From Zelopaecilomyces penicillatus (lineage: Eukaryota; Ascomycota; Sordariomycetes; Hypocreales; Pseudodiploosporaceae), in assembly GCA_005765155.1 (NCBI GenBank), contig VCCP01000002.1, positions 6,262,001 to 6,326,000 of the forward strand: a stretch of 64,000 nt of DNA. The letters are read 5' to 3'. This document shows positions 30,495 to 43,649 of this stretch, in pieces; the stretch's first letter is position 1; each line of letters opens with the position of its first letter. The translations under genes and the position numbers were made by a program. The notes beneath the pieces were generated by a model that was not told where the DNA came from, ran no database searches, and was given only the letters and a program-made list of their open reading frames with translations.

Positions 30495-33100
30495 GTACCT
30501 ATCTGTCCGTCTTGGTAGGAATGCCCTTGTATGGTACACGCATAGGAGACTTTCTTGCTTGTCATCATCACCCCGAATATGCTGGCTCCTATTAGAATCG
30601 AAGCTTTAGGATTCTCCCCTCCTCCCCCATCCTTTAGCCCCAAAAGCAGCGATTGGACGAGGAAGGCCACGAATGCAGTGGGATCTAGCTAGGTCGTTAA
30701 TTCGTCACGGCGAGGAAAAAGCCTCCCGGCTAATGATATGATCTCCCACATCAGGAACTGTAGTCGTTGGTGCCTGTCAAGCTGCCTCTTGATACAGGTA
30801 CGGATAGGTACCTTGTCAAGTAATTGCACACGATTCAATCTGTAGAGTCTACTTACATTCTATCTACACCTCCAATCCATTGCAAGCTGGAAAACAAACG
30901 TCCCTCTCGTCGCCCTGGACAACCATCGGGCCAGGTTCCAACGGCTGACCCACTGGTCCTGTCTGCCGATGGAGATTATTATTGATCTCCTGTCTGTCTC
31001 GCAACTCACAGATTCCCCGCTCAAAGCTGCTGCAAGTACGGAGTTACATGCCATAGCTCCTCCCCCTTGTCCAGACATGTCCTTACGTACCTGTTATGGA
31101 GCATCGTGCAGCTTGAACTAACTCGATCAGATGGATGTACATATGTACGAGCAAAAGTAGTTGAGCCCTGTCCGGTATGTGCCACGGGCCAGTTATCGTG
31201 ACCATTTCTCGATGGGGAACACAACGCCAAGGCCCACGAGGCAGGAAATCCCGAGGCCCGTATTGGGAGGATTTGGAAGGGCGGCGTCTCTTTGGGCCTC
31301 CCCCGCCGTGGGGACAATGCAGGGTCAGCTTTCTTGCCATCGCCAACCAGTTGCCAGTCTGCAGAGCAGGCAGGCCATATCGCCGACCTGCAACTTGGCT
31401 GCGCGTGGAGGGTCTTGGGTGGCCTGGCTGGAGCAAGCCTGCAGACCCGTCTGAGACCTCATTCGTCCAACCAGCATATCCAGCCAACAAGCTGCCAGCA
31501 TCCAGTCGAGACGGCCCAGACAGACTGCATGACACCATCCAGGGGCCCTGAACTATTAACGCAGCAACCCTATCTAACCTCACCTCACCTATCACGCAGG
31601 CCGCGCCTCACTTCCCCTTGGCTGCTGCAGTGGCCGTCTTCCCCCCACTTTGGCTTAACACTTGCTCTGTCTCCGAATGCTGTTGACCACCTTGGGTCAA
31701 CTGGGTGTGGGATTGGATGGGGGAGAGTGAGGAGGGGGGGGCCTTTGGTTGGCAGAGAAGAGCACCACCTGGCACGAGACCACAACGGGGGGCCCCTGGG
31801 GGAGGTGTCCCAATTCCTGCCGTGCTGAGGGCATAAGGTGTGCCAGCTTTGTTACGTAGCTAGCTAATAGCGTGTAGTTGCGTGGACGGAGTAAGCCTTC
31901 TCGCTTCCATGCTCTCTCCCCCAATCCATCTACAATATTGAACAAGGCGCTGGTTTATACATAGCGAGGCACACATGGGCAAAGGTGGACAGGGCAGGGT
32001 GCTTGGGGAGTCTGACAAGGCTGCCACGAACACATGGCCGTTGTCGGCGGCTCGAGGTGATTGGACGAGCTGAGCCAGTCAGATGAGGCGCCTTTCATCA
32101 CAGAGTACATTCGCCAGTAACGAATCACAGATAATGTGACGGACCGCTTTGCGGAGACATTAGAGAGAGAGTCCACGCACGCCTCGGTATGCTTCTGGAT
32201 TTGGTAGACGGCTGGAGACTTGAGAACAACAACGACGCCATTCCTGGACCACCGCCCAGTGCCCACCAACCTGCAGCGGAGCTGAGCTGTGGGGGGAAGA
32301 GGCCGAAACAGCAACGAGGGCCAAGAGACAGAACAGTTTCTGTCGTACTACAGGACTGCACCTAACACAAGTTGCACGGAGAGTGGACATTCCGAAGAGG
32401 GACTTGCAAGGTAAACCGTGATACTAGACCGTACATCGTACTGTAGTGTAGGTAGGTAGTGTAGAGCACGGGTATGCACACGCGGATGACAACAGCCTGA
32501 GGAACCCTGGCGTTGCCCCAGAGAACTAAAAGGTTGGACGATAAGCGACAACGATTCAGCAAACATCAACAACATGAACATCGATAAAAATAAAATAAAA
32601 ACAAGTAACCGGGGGGAGCAGCGATGCCGACGGGCGGTCAGCAGAAGCGGGCGAGCTACTGTTCAACTGTGGATTAAACTATGGGCTCTCCTCTGTGAGT
32701 CTGGATGCCAAAGGGTTTTCCCGCAAATAGAGGGCAAAAAAAGAGCTCTACAGATTTCGATTGCATTCCATGAATGAACTACGGAGCCCCCATTGTGACG
32801 AGTTACAGGCGAGACCGCTAAATTATGGAGAAAAGAGCGAGAGAGAGAGTGAGAGAGAAAAAAGGAAAAAAGTGACGAGCCAATTATAGACGTCGGCACG
32901 GGTGGACGGTACGGTACGGTGCGAGCGGAGCCCTTGGTTTCCACTTTTTTTCTTTTTCACCTCTCTGGTTTGGGGGGTTTGTTCATTGGACGAGGTGATG
33001 AAGAAAAAGATGGGGAGAGAATAAAGAGGGGAAAAGAGAGGGTGCGATGCGAACGGACGGGCTTTTTTGGTGTTGCGTGCATAGGTTCAAAACATAACAC

Positions 33101-35176
33101 AGACAGACGGGTTTTTTAACAAGTTTACTAGAGTTGGAAAGGGGAGAATGGAGTTGTGCTGCACGGGGTCAGTAACGTAGGAAGCCAGTAATAATAGACA
33201 CAATAGTAGGAACAGCATAAATGGTACTTTGTTGTTGGTTGTAAAGTATAGCACAGCATGATGGATAGGTATGGATAAGAATATGTGGAGTAGTAAGAGG
33301 ACTTGAAAAGGCGTAAGACACGGGGGAGGTTACAGACAGCTGATAATACTGTTGTGCATAATGTTCGTATCCGGACTAGAGTGAGCAAAACATCAGAATA
33401 AATGCTGCTGCCTCTTTGTGATCCACTGTGTATGCCGAGAAGAAGGAGGAGGCATTTGTGCCCTTTTAGACATGGTGATTTATTTGCTCAGGGTGGGTGA
33501 AGTCTGCCGTCTACACGTGGGATGATTAGATGTTGTTATTTACATCATCTTGATAAGCTCAACATCTTGATAATTTGTCTTTTGAGGGGGCAGTGGAACA
33601 ATGAGCTGTGGGGAATGTATTCTGGCTTATACGAGAATATGATGATTGCCATGGTGGAACCGGCTGTACACGCTCGTAAACCCTCGTGAGCCATCTTACA
33701 TGCTCCTCCAGGTTCTACTTCAGAATCCTCACAAAACCATTCTACCCAAAGTGTGCCGCGTATTTGTGCTACAGGTACGAGCCGGGTCATCTTCCATTGT
33801 ATGCCTTATCATCACGAGCATGGTTGTACTACACAAGTTCTTGGAATCATCCATCCTTCCATCCTTCCACCTACCTGTTCACTCGTACCCCGTCCTAAGC
33901 CACAACAACATGGATAAGCCGACAAAATTATGGCATTTTTGGTTTCTGGACGGTTTGTTAACCGAATTTAGATCTGACAAGGGGCACAGCAGCAGCAATA
34001 AGCACCAAATAAAGGCTCGGCAGTAAAATAAAAATAAAAAAAACGCCTAGCTGAAATGTAAACAGTTTACCCGTATTTGACAGTTTATGTATTTGCGCCG
34101 CCCGCAAAACCCTGCCAAGCTCACTCTCACACTCTCTCTCTCTCTCGCTCACGCCCCGCTTGACAGAAAGAGACAGAAAATATGATAATGTGATAATGTG
34201 ATTATCCACTGCTATACTCCACTTTCTGTCAGAAAAAAAGCCGTTGCGTAAAAAAAGGAAAAAGTTAATCAAGGTCACACAAAGAGAAAGGCTGATATGC
34301 CCGTCCGTCTTCGCGATGAGCGCGAACCCGGCACAAAACGGACAGACGCACAGCTCGCACGCCATGTACACATTCCCCCACACACGCAAGTGATCAAGAT
34401 AGATAGATAGACAGATCCCCGAATAAGGAAAACCAAAAAGGGTCACATCGTGTAGTTCGGCATATCAAGTCATTCTTTTTTTGCTTTTTTTAAACCATTG
34501 TTATCCTACGGTAGTGTATGGATTTGGCTCTTTTTCTGCTTTGAGTCTAGAAAAAGTCACAGACAGCTCTTCTTGTGTGGGGTAGGTAGCAAGAGGGGAA
34601 CATGTGCTATGAAAATACAACGGGATACAAAGTTGAGTGAGCACGAGGGAATGGGATTTGTGACTGGACAAAATGTCTAGAGGAGGGGGTTTACTTACTA
34701 GACCAATAGCAGTGACAGCTACGAGACCACAATGGGGGTACATACAGCCTATCACGAACCACATGGCCGTCTTTTTCCTTTCCCTTCTATTCCGTAAAAC
34801 TTGGTAACCCGCATCGGTATCATGCCCCCCATGAAATCCTGCCAAGGAGCAGCATCAAGTGGTATTGTCTCACGCACCCCCCCTGTTTCCTTTTTTAAGC
34901 CATTCAGGTTGCGCGGCTGCAAACTGACTGGTTTCTTTTTTTTTGGTCCCTCCTGGAGCGTGGCGAAATCCGAGTTCCCTTTTCTCTGTGTTCCAACCCC
35001 ACGTGGCTTGTCACCAGACTCCCCCCATGATCCAAGTGCTGATCAGCATTGTTTTGATTTTGATCCATTGAAATCCATCCATTCGTCTAGACGTGGACGG
35101 TACTAACTCCATGGAGCCAGTGTACTGCGGTACCTACCTTCATCCATCCAGGCTTTTGTAGCCCACGTCAGATGTG

Positions 35177-35212
<36 letters not shown>

Positions 35213-38192
35213 TGGGTGGTGTCCATTCGCTTCGCATCCCCCTCCTCGAATCCGTCAACCACCCCCCGATTGCCGCATCTCCCGCCTTCGATAGATCGAA
35301 AAATACGACGACACATCTGCCCCTTTTGGGAGCTCCGAGCAAAACGTCCACATCATCTGCTTGCTGCGGCTGTTCTAATCCAGCTCTCTTTTTCCAGGTT
35401 TAGCCCCAAAGCTCACTCCCCCCTCTCTCTGTACTATACTGTACCTCACGAGGAAGCGCTGAGGCTACAAGAAAATGAGGGGTGGCTGGCTGGCTACTAC
35501 CTTGACTACTTTCTCTTAACAACCATCTATCTATAGCTGGTAGCCCCAGCGTTGGGATAGATCGGAGATTCTTTTAGCTGTGACGAGATGAGGCCCGTGG
35601 AGTGCATCCAGGATTTGTTACTTGCATCACACGCCCAAATTCGTCATTCTGAGTGGGATGGGTTCACCCAGGCTGGGCCTTGTGAGTGAGTTAGGACAAA
35701 ACTTGCTATTCTCGTTTCTCCTCGTGTGATGGGATGTGATTGAGCTTGCCTGTGATGGCGGCTTGCTTCCCATCTGGAATGCAGCGCTTATAGTCGGTCA
35801 CCTTGTTTGGGGGGGTAGGTAGCAACGAGCAAGTTTGCTAGTATTTCGAGCATCTAGTAACTTGGCACGAGATCGGATTTATTACAGTACATCACGAATT
35901 AATGTGAGTTGACATACCATATGCCGAGTTGTGTGATGCTGCTGCTGCCGCTGTTGGAACCCGTCGGGCCGGCTACGAATGGTCACAGACAATGATGAGG
36001 AGGAGTGGATTGGATAGAACCTCGTCAACGCATCTCCGGCCAAACAGCATCTTTCTCCTCCAGCTTTGTTGTTCTCACACTTCTGTAATTGTTAATGCCT
36101 CAGCACGCTGTATAACCGCATCATGCAACACTGCTCCTCTCCTATGGCCCGACACCGTTGGCCCGTCCTGGCAGCCTCCATTGTCTCCATGTCTCCATAA
36201 TCAACCCACGAGCTGTACATATGGTTGGCTTCTCCATTTTACATGTCGAATCCCCCCACTGTCCCCTCCATCTTGCATTGTGCCATTGCATGCTAATCAT
36301 CGCTAGTAGTTGCTCGAAGCAGGCATGTATTGAATTTTATTTTCTCAGTTTTGCCGCGATGCCAATGCGTCGCCGCTGTGGGCGCCAAACGCGGAAGGGC
36401 AGGACGGGAATACAAGACTTTTGGACTCTTGAAGGCCCAGCCAATGCCGACATCAGAAGTCAATCCATTCCCACTTTCATCCCATGCCATCCAACCCGTC
36501 CCATTGCTTGCTCCCCGCTTTCTCTGGCACATGTATGTACAGTACAACTACCAACACTAGTAATAACCGACTTCATTTGGTGTACTTCGTTGGCACTAAC
36601 AAAACAATCAGGCACCCATATTCCGCCCACGAGGAAGGGCTGCTTGCACCACGCCTTGTATATTAAACAAACCTGCCTCGCTTCAGTCCCCCTTCTCGCT
36701 GTAGTCGCCGCGGCTGCATGGCGTTGTTACGAGCATGTAGGTACGGGATAGTGTTCCTGTACACAATATGCCAGGGCTTTGCAGTAATTGCGGTAGTAAT
36801 TTAAGCTGGCTGGTTGTCTTCACTTGGCTGCCAATCGTTTCGGCGAGCCCCGCGATGAGCTTGATCCGTGGCGGTGAAGCAAACAGTTTATTTTGTGTGC
36901 CATGTGCCCAGAACAAGCAACACATCACGACACGCATCACGCCACACACACACTCACACAGATAAACCACACGCGAGCCTTTTTTCACCCCATCATCCAA
37001 CCAAAAAGTCCCAGGTTTTTTAAATACAAACAACCTCATTCTTGCTTGTGCCTGCTATTCGTCTGATTTTGGGTAGCCCAGCCCACCGCCGCTGCAGCAC
37101 TGGCCTCCTTTTTTTCTTTTTTAACCAAAAATCCCCCGATGCGTCGGCATGCCACAAATACCGGAACATGTATTACAGGACTAGACTGGGTTGATATGCA
37201 CAAGCTCCAGTTTTTAATGGCATGTTTAGACGACTAGATTGGACTTGTTGAAGTGGGTTAGTTGTAAGCTGCCCCATACTTTGACTTAGTTAGTTATTGT
37301 GCATTTTGCAGATAACTTACTTTTACTCCATTCTTTTTTTATGTGCCTTTGGTGCCATCGTGAAAAAAGGATCCACTGAAGAGCTAAAAACGAATTCACT
37401 CATTATGAGAGCTTTTTTTATGGAAGTGTGACTTTATGATTTTTTCGTTTGGTTTTGTTTTGAAATGGGGGCCAAGTTCAACAAACTGGCATCCTTCAAC
37501 ACAAGCTTATTGTGTAGTTCATCATACGATGGCTTATTTGATGAGCCCACCATCGATTCAAAGACTTCTATTAAGTCTTTGTAAAGTATAGAGGCGCGAG
37601 CCTTTGGCCCCCGGCGAATCAAGCGTCACCAGTTGTTTCCAACAAAAAAGGGACACACCTTATGCGCTGTTCAAAAACTGAAAAAGCCTCGTTGTGCTTT
37701 TATTCGTCAAACATTAAAGCTAGACAGACGGGAGGATTTTGAACAAAACCAGCTGGCTAGCTGACTTGATGGTGCTACTTGATTTGACGAAAAAAATAAC
37801 TTTCTTAATCAGGTTTGGATTGGAAAATACACATCATGCACAGTGTGTTGTTGCCATGTGTGCCTGATGGGCATGATGGCGGCCAGTTCCGAGGCCATTG
37901 ACGGGAAGCTTCATTCATGTGTTTGGTGGTGAGGTCATCCACCTTCGTGATTAGGTGAACCTGTTTCGGGCGATTGACACTATGCAGTTGGCTGCACTGT
38001 TCTAAATACATGCCTAAGCTATGTGCATGTCTTATGATGCTGTATATCTCAACAATGTACAATCCTTCTGGTTGGGTATCAACAACACATTTCTCTCCCC
38101 TACCCTGCACTCCCGAAGCTGCCCAAAGCATTTTCTTGCCCAACTAACACAACAGCACGGCAAACAAACTGTAAACTAGATAGTGACGGTAT
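33101..38192. other. Gene desert, right half (3' side of the phosphoesterase)
   Basis: Another 5 kb with no supportable gene. It holds (TC)n at about 34120-34150, (GT)16 at 35178-35211, many T runs, and a pyrimidine-rich strand switch near 35200-35450. The final few hundred bases are the 3' flank of the phosphoesterase. Confidence 0.5.
35178..35211 (+). repeat. (GT)16 microsatellite
   Basis: Uninterrupted GT dinucleotide tract, with Z-DNA-forming potential. Confidence 0.95.
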
Positions 38193-39642
38193 TCATGTCC
38201 CCTTCAAACTACTTTCTCGCCACACTGGTAGGTTTATATCAACCACGATCGGCTTGTTAAATGTCTTTCCTCCTTTATGAGGATACCTGCTCTTCATGAT
38301 GGCCGCATTTACGATACACGTCTCCCGCCGGCTGGCCCTTTCAGGATTATCCTCCGGAATCTTATTCTTATGATGATGGCATGTTTCTCGGCTGGAGGAG
38401 CCACTGTCTGTCCCGATACCCGCAGATGTGCCATGATTAGCGAGGACTTGGGCAGCAATGACGCTATGACCGGCGGTGGTGGTAGCAGCAGTAGCAACAG
38501 GAACCGTCATGTCCCGGCGCTGTGTCCCAGACGAGGCTGTCATCATCATGTGGTGGTGGTGATTCGTGTTCGTTGATGATTGTTCTGCCCGAGGGCTGCT
38601 GCTGCTGCTGCTGCTGCGACGTGGGTGCGACCCATCGTTTGCAAGTGCCGGCTGTTTCTTGCCCGTGAGGTCTACTATACTCAGTTTATTGTTGCTCTTG
38701 CTGTTCTTGCTGTTGTCAGCCCCCGGGTCTTCCCACACAGTAACGCTCTCTTCCTCATACGGGTGGTCCAGATCCCAGACCACCCTCTCCGATCCTCTTC
38801 CGTCATGCACATGTCCGCAAACGGCCAGCTTAGGCCTGACTCTCCAGAGACTCTGCCGTAGGGCCTCACATCCGGCAGGTCGAGTCTCGTCCGTTCGATC
38901 GCAGTGCATACGAGGTGGCGTATGCGTTACCACGATGTCCGTGTCGAGTGGTATGAGTCCCCATGGGGGTGGTGATGACGTGGGTTCTGGGAAGTCGTCA
39001 CTTGGGGTAGAAGATGTGTCAGGGCTGTCGTAGTAGAAAGCCCAATGTCCGTGACGGGGCGAGTACGGCGACCCGAAAATGGTGAATTCGGTCTGAGGTC
39101 CGTACGCGGATTTGAGACGAATCGTGGTGGAGTTGTTGCAGAGGTAGGTTATGGATGGGGATGAGGTGAGAAGTGCGAGACATTCTTCTGTCGACTGCGG
39201 CTGCTGGTTGTGAAAGGATGAGCCATGGCGAGAATAAAAGTCTTCATCCAAAGTCAGATCATGATTGCCTGATTTTTTGAATGCCGTTTCTCAGTACGTT
39301 GAATAACAGTTTTCGTTTCAGTTGACAAGGACTATTTTCGTACCAGCAATGACAATTTTGGCTTCAAAGTTGGCATCCTCCAACCACTTGACAGCTCGAG
39401 ACAACTAAAGCAAGGGAACCCCAAATGACAGTTGTTAGTCTCACCGATCCTGTACAGTTGCGACATATCATACAAGTCTGGAAAGTGAAAGCAAAATCTT
39501 CGAGACTTACCTCTGAGAAGCTGCCTTGGTTGGTGAGATCTCCTGCATGTATCAGAACATCTCCTGCGGGCAACTTGACCGTGCAGTTGTGTGTATCTGA
39601 GATACACACGATTCGAGTACGGCGAAGCGTAACGGACGCCAT
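38193..39642 (-). CDS. Calcineurin-like metallophosphoesterase
   Basis: Di-metal phosphoesterase of the small MPPED/239AB-like type. Exons 39642-39511, 39404-39344 and 39268-38193 give 422 aa. All metal-binding motifs are present in order: SDTHN (Asp16, His18), AGDLTNQG (Asp35), AGNHDL (Asn66-His67-Asp68, built across intron 2), VVTHTPP (His180) and CGHVHDGRG (His217, His219). The catalytic core ends near residue 250. The C-terminal 170 residues are low complexity, with an AGC-repeat Ser run at 38597-38618 and a His run. I chose the ATG at 39642 because it starts just before the core; an in-frame ATG at 39684 would add 14 residues. Substrate unknown. Confidence 0.88.
38596..38618 (-). repeat. 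AGC trinucleotide repeat coding for serine
   Basis: Seven consecutive gct units on the plus strand encode a serine run in the tail of the metallophosphoesterase. Confidence 0.9.
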
Positions 39643-42600
39643 GATGTGCAAACAGATGGGCTTTTTTAATACGGATTCTTTCACTATCAGCTAGCTCGCC
39701 ATATGGCTGATATGGCTTTTGTTCTCTGTGAACGACGAGCGTGCTGGCTGCAGACGCCCACGTGGACGTTAACAGCCACTGCAGAAAAGTTTGGGGTTAC
39801 AAGGATGGAGCTACTAATGTTGAGCGTTCATCCCTCTGTTGCAAGTGCATATGGGATGTTTGAGTTGCTTTTTTGTGGCGGCTGGATGAACCGCATAGTT
39901 TGTGGTTGAATGGAAGTTATTGAGTCTGGTTGCGGACTGACTCATAAGTTACCATGACTATCATTGGAGACTATCTTCCAGGATGACGTATGCGGCAAGC
40001 GCCACTTGTGAATTACACTTCATGAGATATACCGATATCAAACATCAAGTGACTCGACTTTACGGATTTTTACATATTCAGAATGCCTCATTTCAACGTC
40101 TATGAAGCAACTTGGCATTCAAGCCCAACCGGGGTTAAGTAAGGTTGATGCTGAACCCCTAGTGGCAAATTGTGTGCTTTCATCACTGGAAGAAATGAAT
40201 CTTGATCAGATCTACATGAGCTACGCCATCGATCCCGCTGAATGACGGCTAAAAGCATTGGTCACTCTTTGGTTCATAGCCTTGACCAGGTTGCTTGATA
40301 GCCTAGCAGTGGCTTTTCATTTTTGTAAGAGGATGGAAAAAGCTTGGATCAGATTGCTCAAAAACAAACATCGAGGCGGGATGAGCCCTGACCACATATT
40401 TTGTTCTACCCATGACTTCATTTGAGAGAGGGGGCAGACGTCCCTTGATCTCCAAAGGCAGGACGCCTCAGCTCGCTACGAGTTGTGCGGAGGCGCACGG
40501 ATAGTGATGCTTCATTTACTGTTTCCAAATGGGGGATATCTTATTTTGTCTGAGTCAAGGACAGGCGGTCTGCTGTGTCCTCTCTCTTACCTCTGAGACA
40601 ATATACCCAGCCAAGACCCCCTTGTTAACGGTGGCTCGGCGTTGGGGGATGATTGTTTCTCATCCATTCATTGCCTGTTTTGTGGCAAGGGGGACCGTTC
40701 TGTATGACGTTCAAATAATCAACATCAAACATGAGCTCATCAAGAAAAGAAGAGCAGGCGATAAAAAGTGGAAACTTGGAAAAGAAAAGAAAAGAATGAA
40801 TGAAAAGGCGCCAATACTCCCGTCCCGATCCGCCGTAAGAACGCTGAGACGAGGAACATAGCCGAAACATGGGTTATCCCCCCAGACTGAAGATGAATTT
40901 TTAGGGGCGGGAACGAAAGTGGGAACGAAAGTGGGATCGGAGTTCTATCATATGTCTATTTTTCACTCTCTCTGCGTTGGGGTTAGTTTGTATGCGGATG
41001 TTATAGTTTTGCTTTTTTCTCTTTCTTTCTTTCCTTCTTAATTTTTTTGTGCTGCATATTTGCTCAGTGCGCGTGCGCATCCAACCAGTGAGAGATGAGG
41101 AGTCAGGTTCTGGTGTAATATCGTCTGCGCAGGTAAGCGGAGTTTTTTTATTTTGTGAAAAAAGGATTGAAACGAGAAAGAGGAAGAAAAAGAAAAAAAA
41201 AAGGAAGAAAAATAATGATACTGTTGGTTACATTGAAGACAACATTGAAGGGGAAAAAAAGAAGCAATTCTGCAGGCGGTTTGTGCTGGTTTTGTAGGAG
41301 GAGCCTGTGCTTATCAGCTTCGTTGGGGGTCCTTTTTCTTTTGTCGTGGGGGGGCAATTCTTGTTGATTGGTATCCCATGTAGTTGTGAAAAGATTCCCC
41401 TTGCAGTAGAGAGGAGAAGGTATTTCAGACAGGAGGTTGTGCACAATAGACACAACGGCGACTCACAAAGTCGCAACTTCATCTTGCTGCTGCTGTATGA
41501 ACTGATACACAGCGACAACAGTCTCTAAAACGGATCGAAGGCATTGGCCGGAGATCGTAGATTGAGATTGAGGCGTTTTGGTTAGTGTTGTTGTGGTGAT
41601 GCGTCAAACCCGGGCGGCGGTTCCCCCTTTTTCAATCTAATGGAACCTATGGCTTGTCTGGGTAGGAGACCAAATTTGGTATTTGGCGCGGTAGGGGTAA
41701 TTGTCAAGCATAAAGTACGGTACTGTAGGTGATTACAGCCTGTCTGTCTGTATGTATGTGTGTCTGTACTACCTACATCCAGGCATAGAATTAATACGGA
41801 TACTTGCCGTAATTAAAGGTGGTGATACGAGTAATGAGACCGGTTGAAGGAATGATGACATGCACAGATGGAAAATACGTTGCATACAAGCACATTCCTC
41901 CTGCATTGGCCTGGATGCTGAGATTATGTTGTGTGTCGCGAGAAAGGGCTTGACTGGGAACCGGAACTGGCACGGGCAACAAAGAACGGGCGAGACAATT
42001 GGCCGTTTGCTTGCAGGTGCTTTTGATTTCGTGTCTGTGAATAATTTACCACGGCAGATGCAGGTGTTAGTACCTTTGTAGGTACACACGTACCAGCACT
42101 AACAACAACAAAAAAGACACATCCGAGGAGTTGGGACGACTTTGTTCTGTCTGTTATTATCACCCGGTACCTAAATTAATGAGTGTGATATTGTACTGTC
42201 CCCTTGGTGCAACTGCTCCACGTGGTGACGGCATGGAGTTTTGCCCTCCTCAATAAAAAGGGAGGATGTTGTAGACAAAAACATGGCCAACGGGGGGGGA
42301 AATGGGGGATGAGGAATGGGGAATCTATTGAGTTTGACAGCTCGCATGGCTAAAGAGAGAGGGTTTGTGTCTTGGGTGCCCTCTTTAATGACGCATTTGA
42401 AGAGGAGGAGTTTTGTTATTGTTGTTATGGATGAGAGGGATCATACGACTGAATGAAGCGAGTGAGTGACTAAGTGAGTGAGTTAGAGGGACGGACGGGA
42501 ACGCATCAAGCTCGAGATGAATTGAAATGAGCATGGCCGTGATGACAAGATTGGTACGTCAAGTTACATGGTAACATGTCCTCTTCCGGCACATTCACCG

Positions 42601-43649
42601 TGTGCAGGTACCTGTAGTTTGTAGACTCTACTGCTACTGAGGTAGTACCCAAGTTAGGTGGCTCCATCCAGTTGGTAGGCTCAGGCCCCCCAGGCACTGG
42701 AACCATGGCCCGAGACCCGTCACCCAGGCCACCTTCTTAGCGGTGGGCCTGGGCTGCGTGCATGCCGGAGATGGTCACTGGAGACCAGTGCTGGGACGGA
42801 TGCTGGCACACTGATAGGCTGCCTGTCCACTGACCCCAACGACGCCGCCGCCGCACCACAGCGCCGCCCCCAGCACGAAGGCATCGTGATCCCTGCTCTG
42901 CCCACCGATTATCCACTGATTCTTATCCACTGAATGGGTGATTATCCACTGGACCTCAGCAGCAGGTCCCCCAGTCCAGCAGGTCCCAGCAGCAGCAGTA
43001 GCAGCAGCAGTCCCAGCAGGCGGCCCCTAGCAGGTGCGTGAGTTCGTGCAGCCAACCAGGTCGGCCGTCTGCAACCTCCCATCTCCAAGTCGCGCATTCA
43101 GCCCGTCTGCTTCCTTTTCCCCCCTCTAGTCTGCAGCGTCCAGTCTTCAGTCTCCGGTCCCCTTCTCGCGAACCGACCTCCTCGAATTGGCCACCTCCGA
43201 AGAAATACCCCTCCCAGCATTTGCTTCTGCTCGCATCGCCTCTCCTCTCGTTGGCTGCGAATGCGCAAAATCTTGTCGGAGAGTCGCGCCGTCCGGAGGC
43301 TTCAGCATCGTCGCCACAAGAACCGCTTTCTCTCTCTCATCGCCCGCTGAAAACTCCCTTGCCTCGCCCCCATTCTCCGTCTCGACAACCTCAACTACCA
43401 ATGCTGCGAAGGAATACAGAGAATCAATCACCCATCGACTGGTGACTGACGCGGTTGCGGCGGATTCAAGGTCCTTCATTCGTTTTCCCTCCACCTCATT
43501 CGACCTGGTCTCCGACTGTTGGCTTGCGGCGTTTCGGCCCCCCCTGGCCTTTTCCACAATCGTCTGCTTATTTTACTACTGGATATTCATCATTGAGTCG
43601 GGAGCATCTCACAGGTCTGCCGGCGCCATAGACCATTTGAGACACCGTC
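39643..43649. other. Intergenic between phosphoesterase and TeaR-like gene
   Basis: Four kilobases with divergent promoters at both ends. Purine-rich run at 41150-41230, (GAGT)n-like repeat at 42455-42490, CAG-type repeat at 42987-43010 and a C/T-rich leader at 43040-43640 just upstream of the TeaR-like gene. No coding region is supported. Confidence 0.5.
42987..43010 (+). repeat. Interrupted CAG repeat
   Basis: cagcagcagtagcagcagcag in the upstream region of the TeaR-like gene. Confidence 0.85.

Larger units (their letters stand above)
26870..33100. other. Gene desert, left half (upstream of the J-domain gene)
   Basis: No coding region is recognised on either strand over about 6 kb. Open frames are overlapping, have odd composition and lack domain motifs. 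Contents: a long G/C-rich leader upstream of the J-domain gene (26870-27600), cagtgg-type tandem repeats at 27670-27748, a 12-bp repeat at 28728-28770, (ATGT)n at 30472-30494, many tacctacc/ggtagg words, and purine runs near 32835-32870. It could hold long 5' leaders, non-coding transcripts or decayed sequence. Confidence 0.5.

Noticed and set aside
36158..36751. 197-codon open frame in the gene desert
   Set aside because: Cys/Pro/His-rich random-looking composition, no domain, and overlapped by other frames of equal length.
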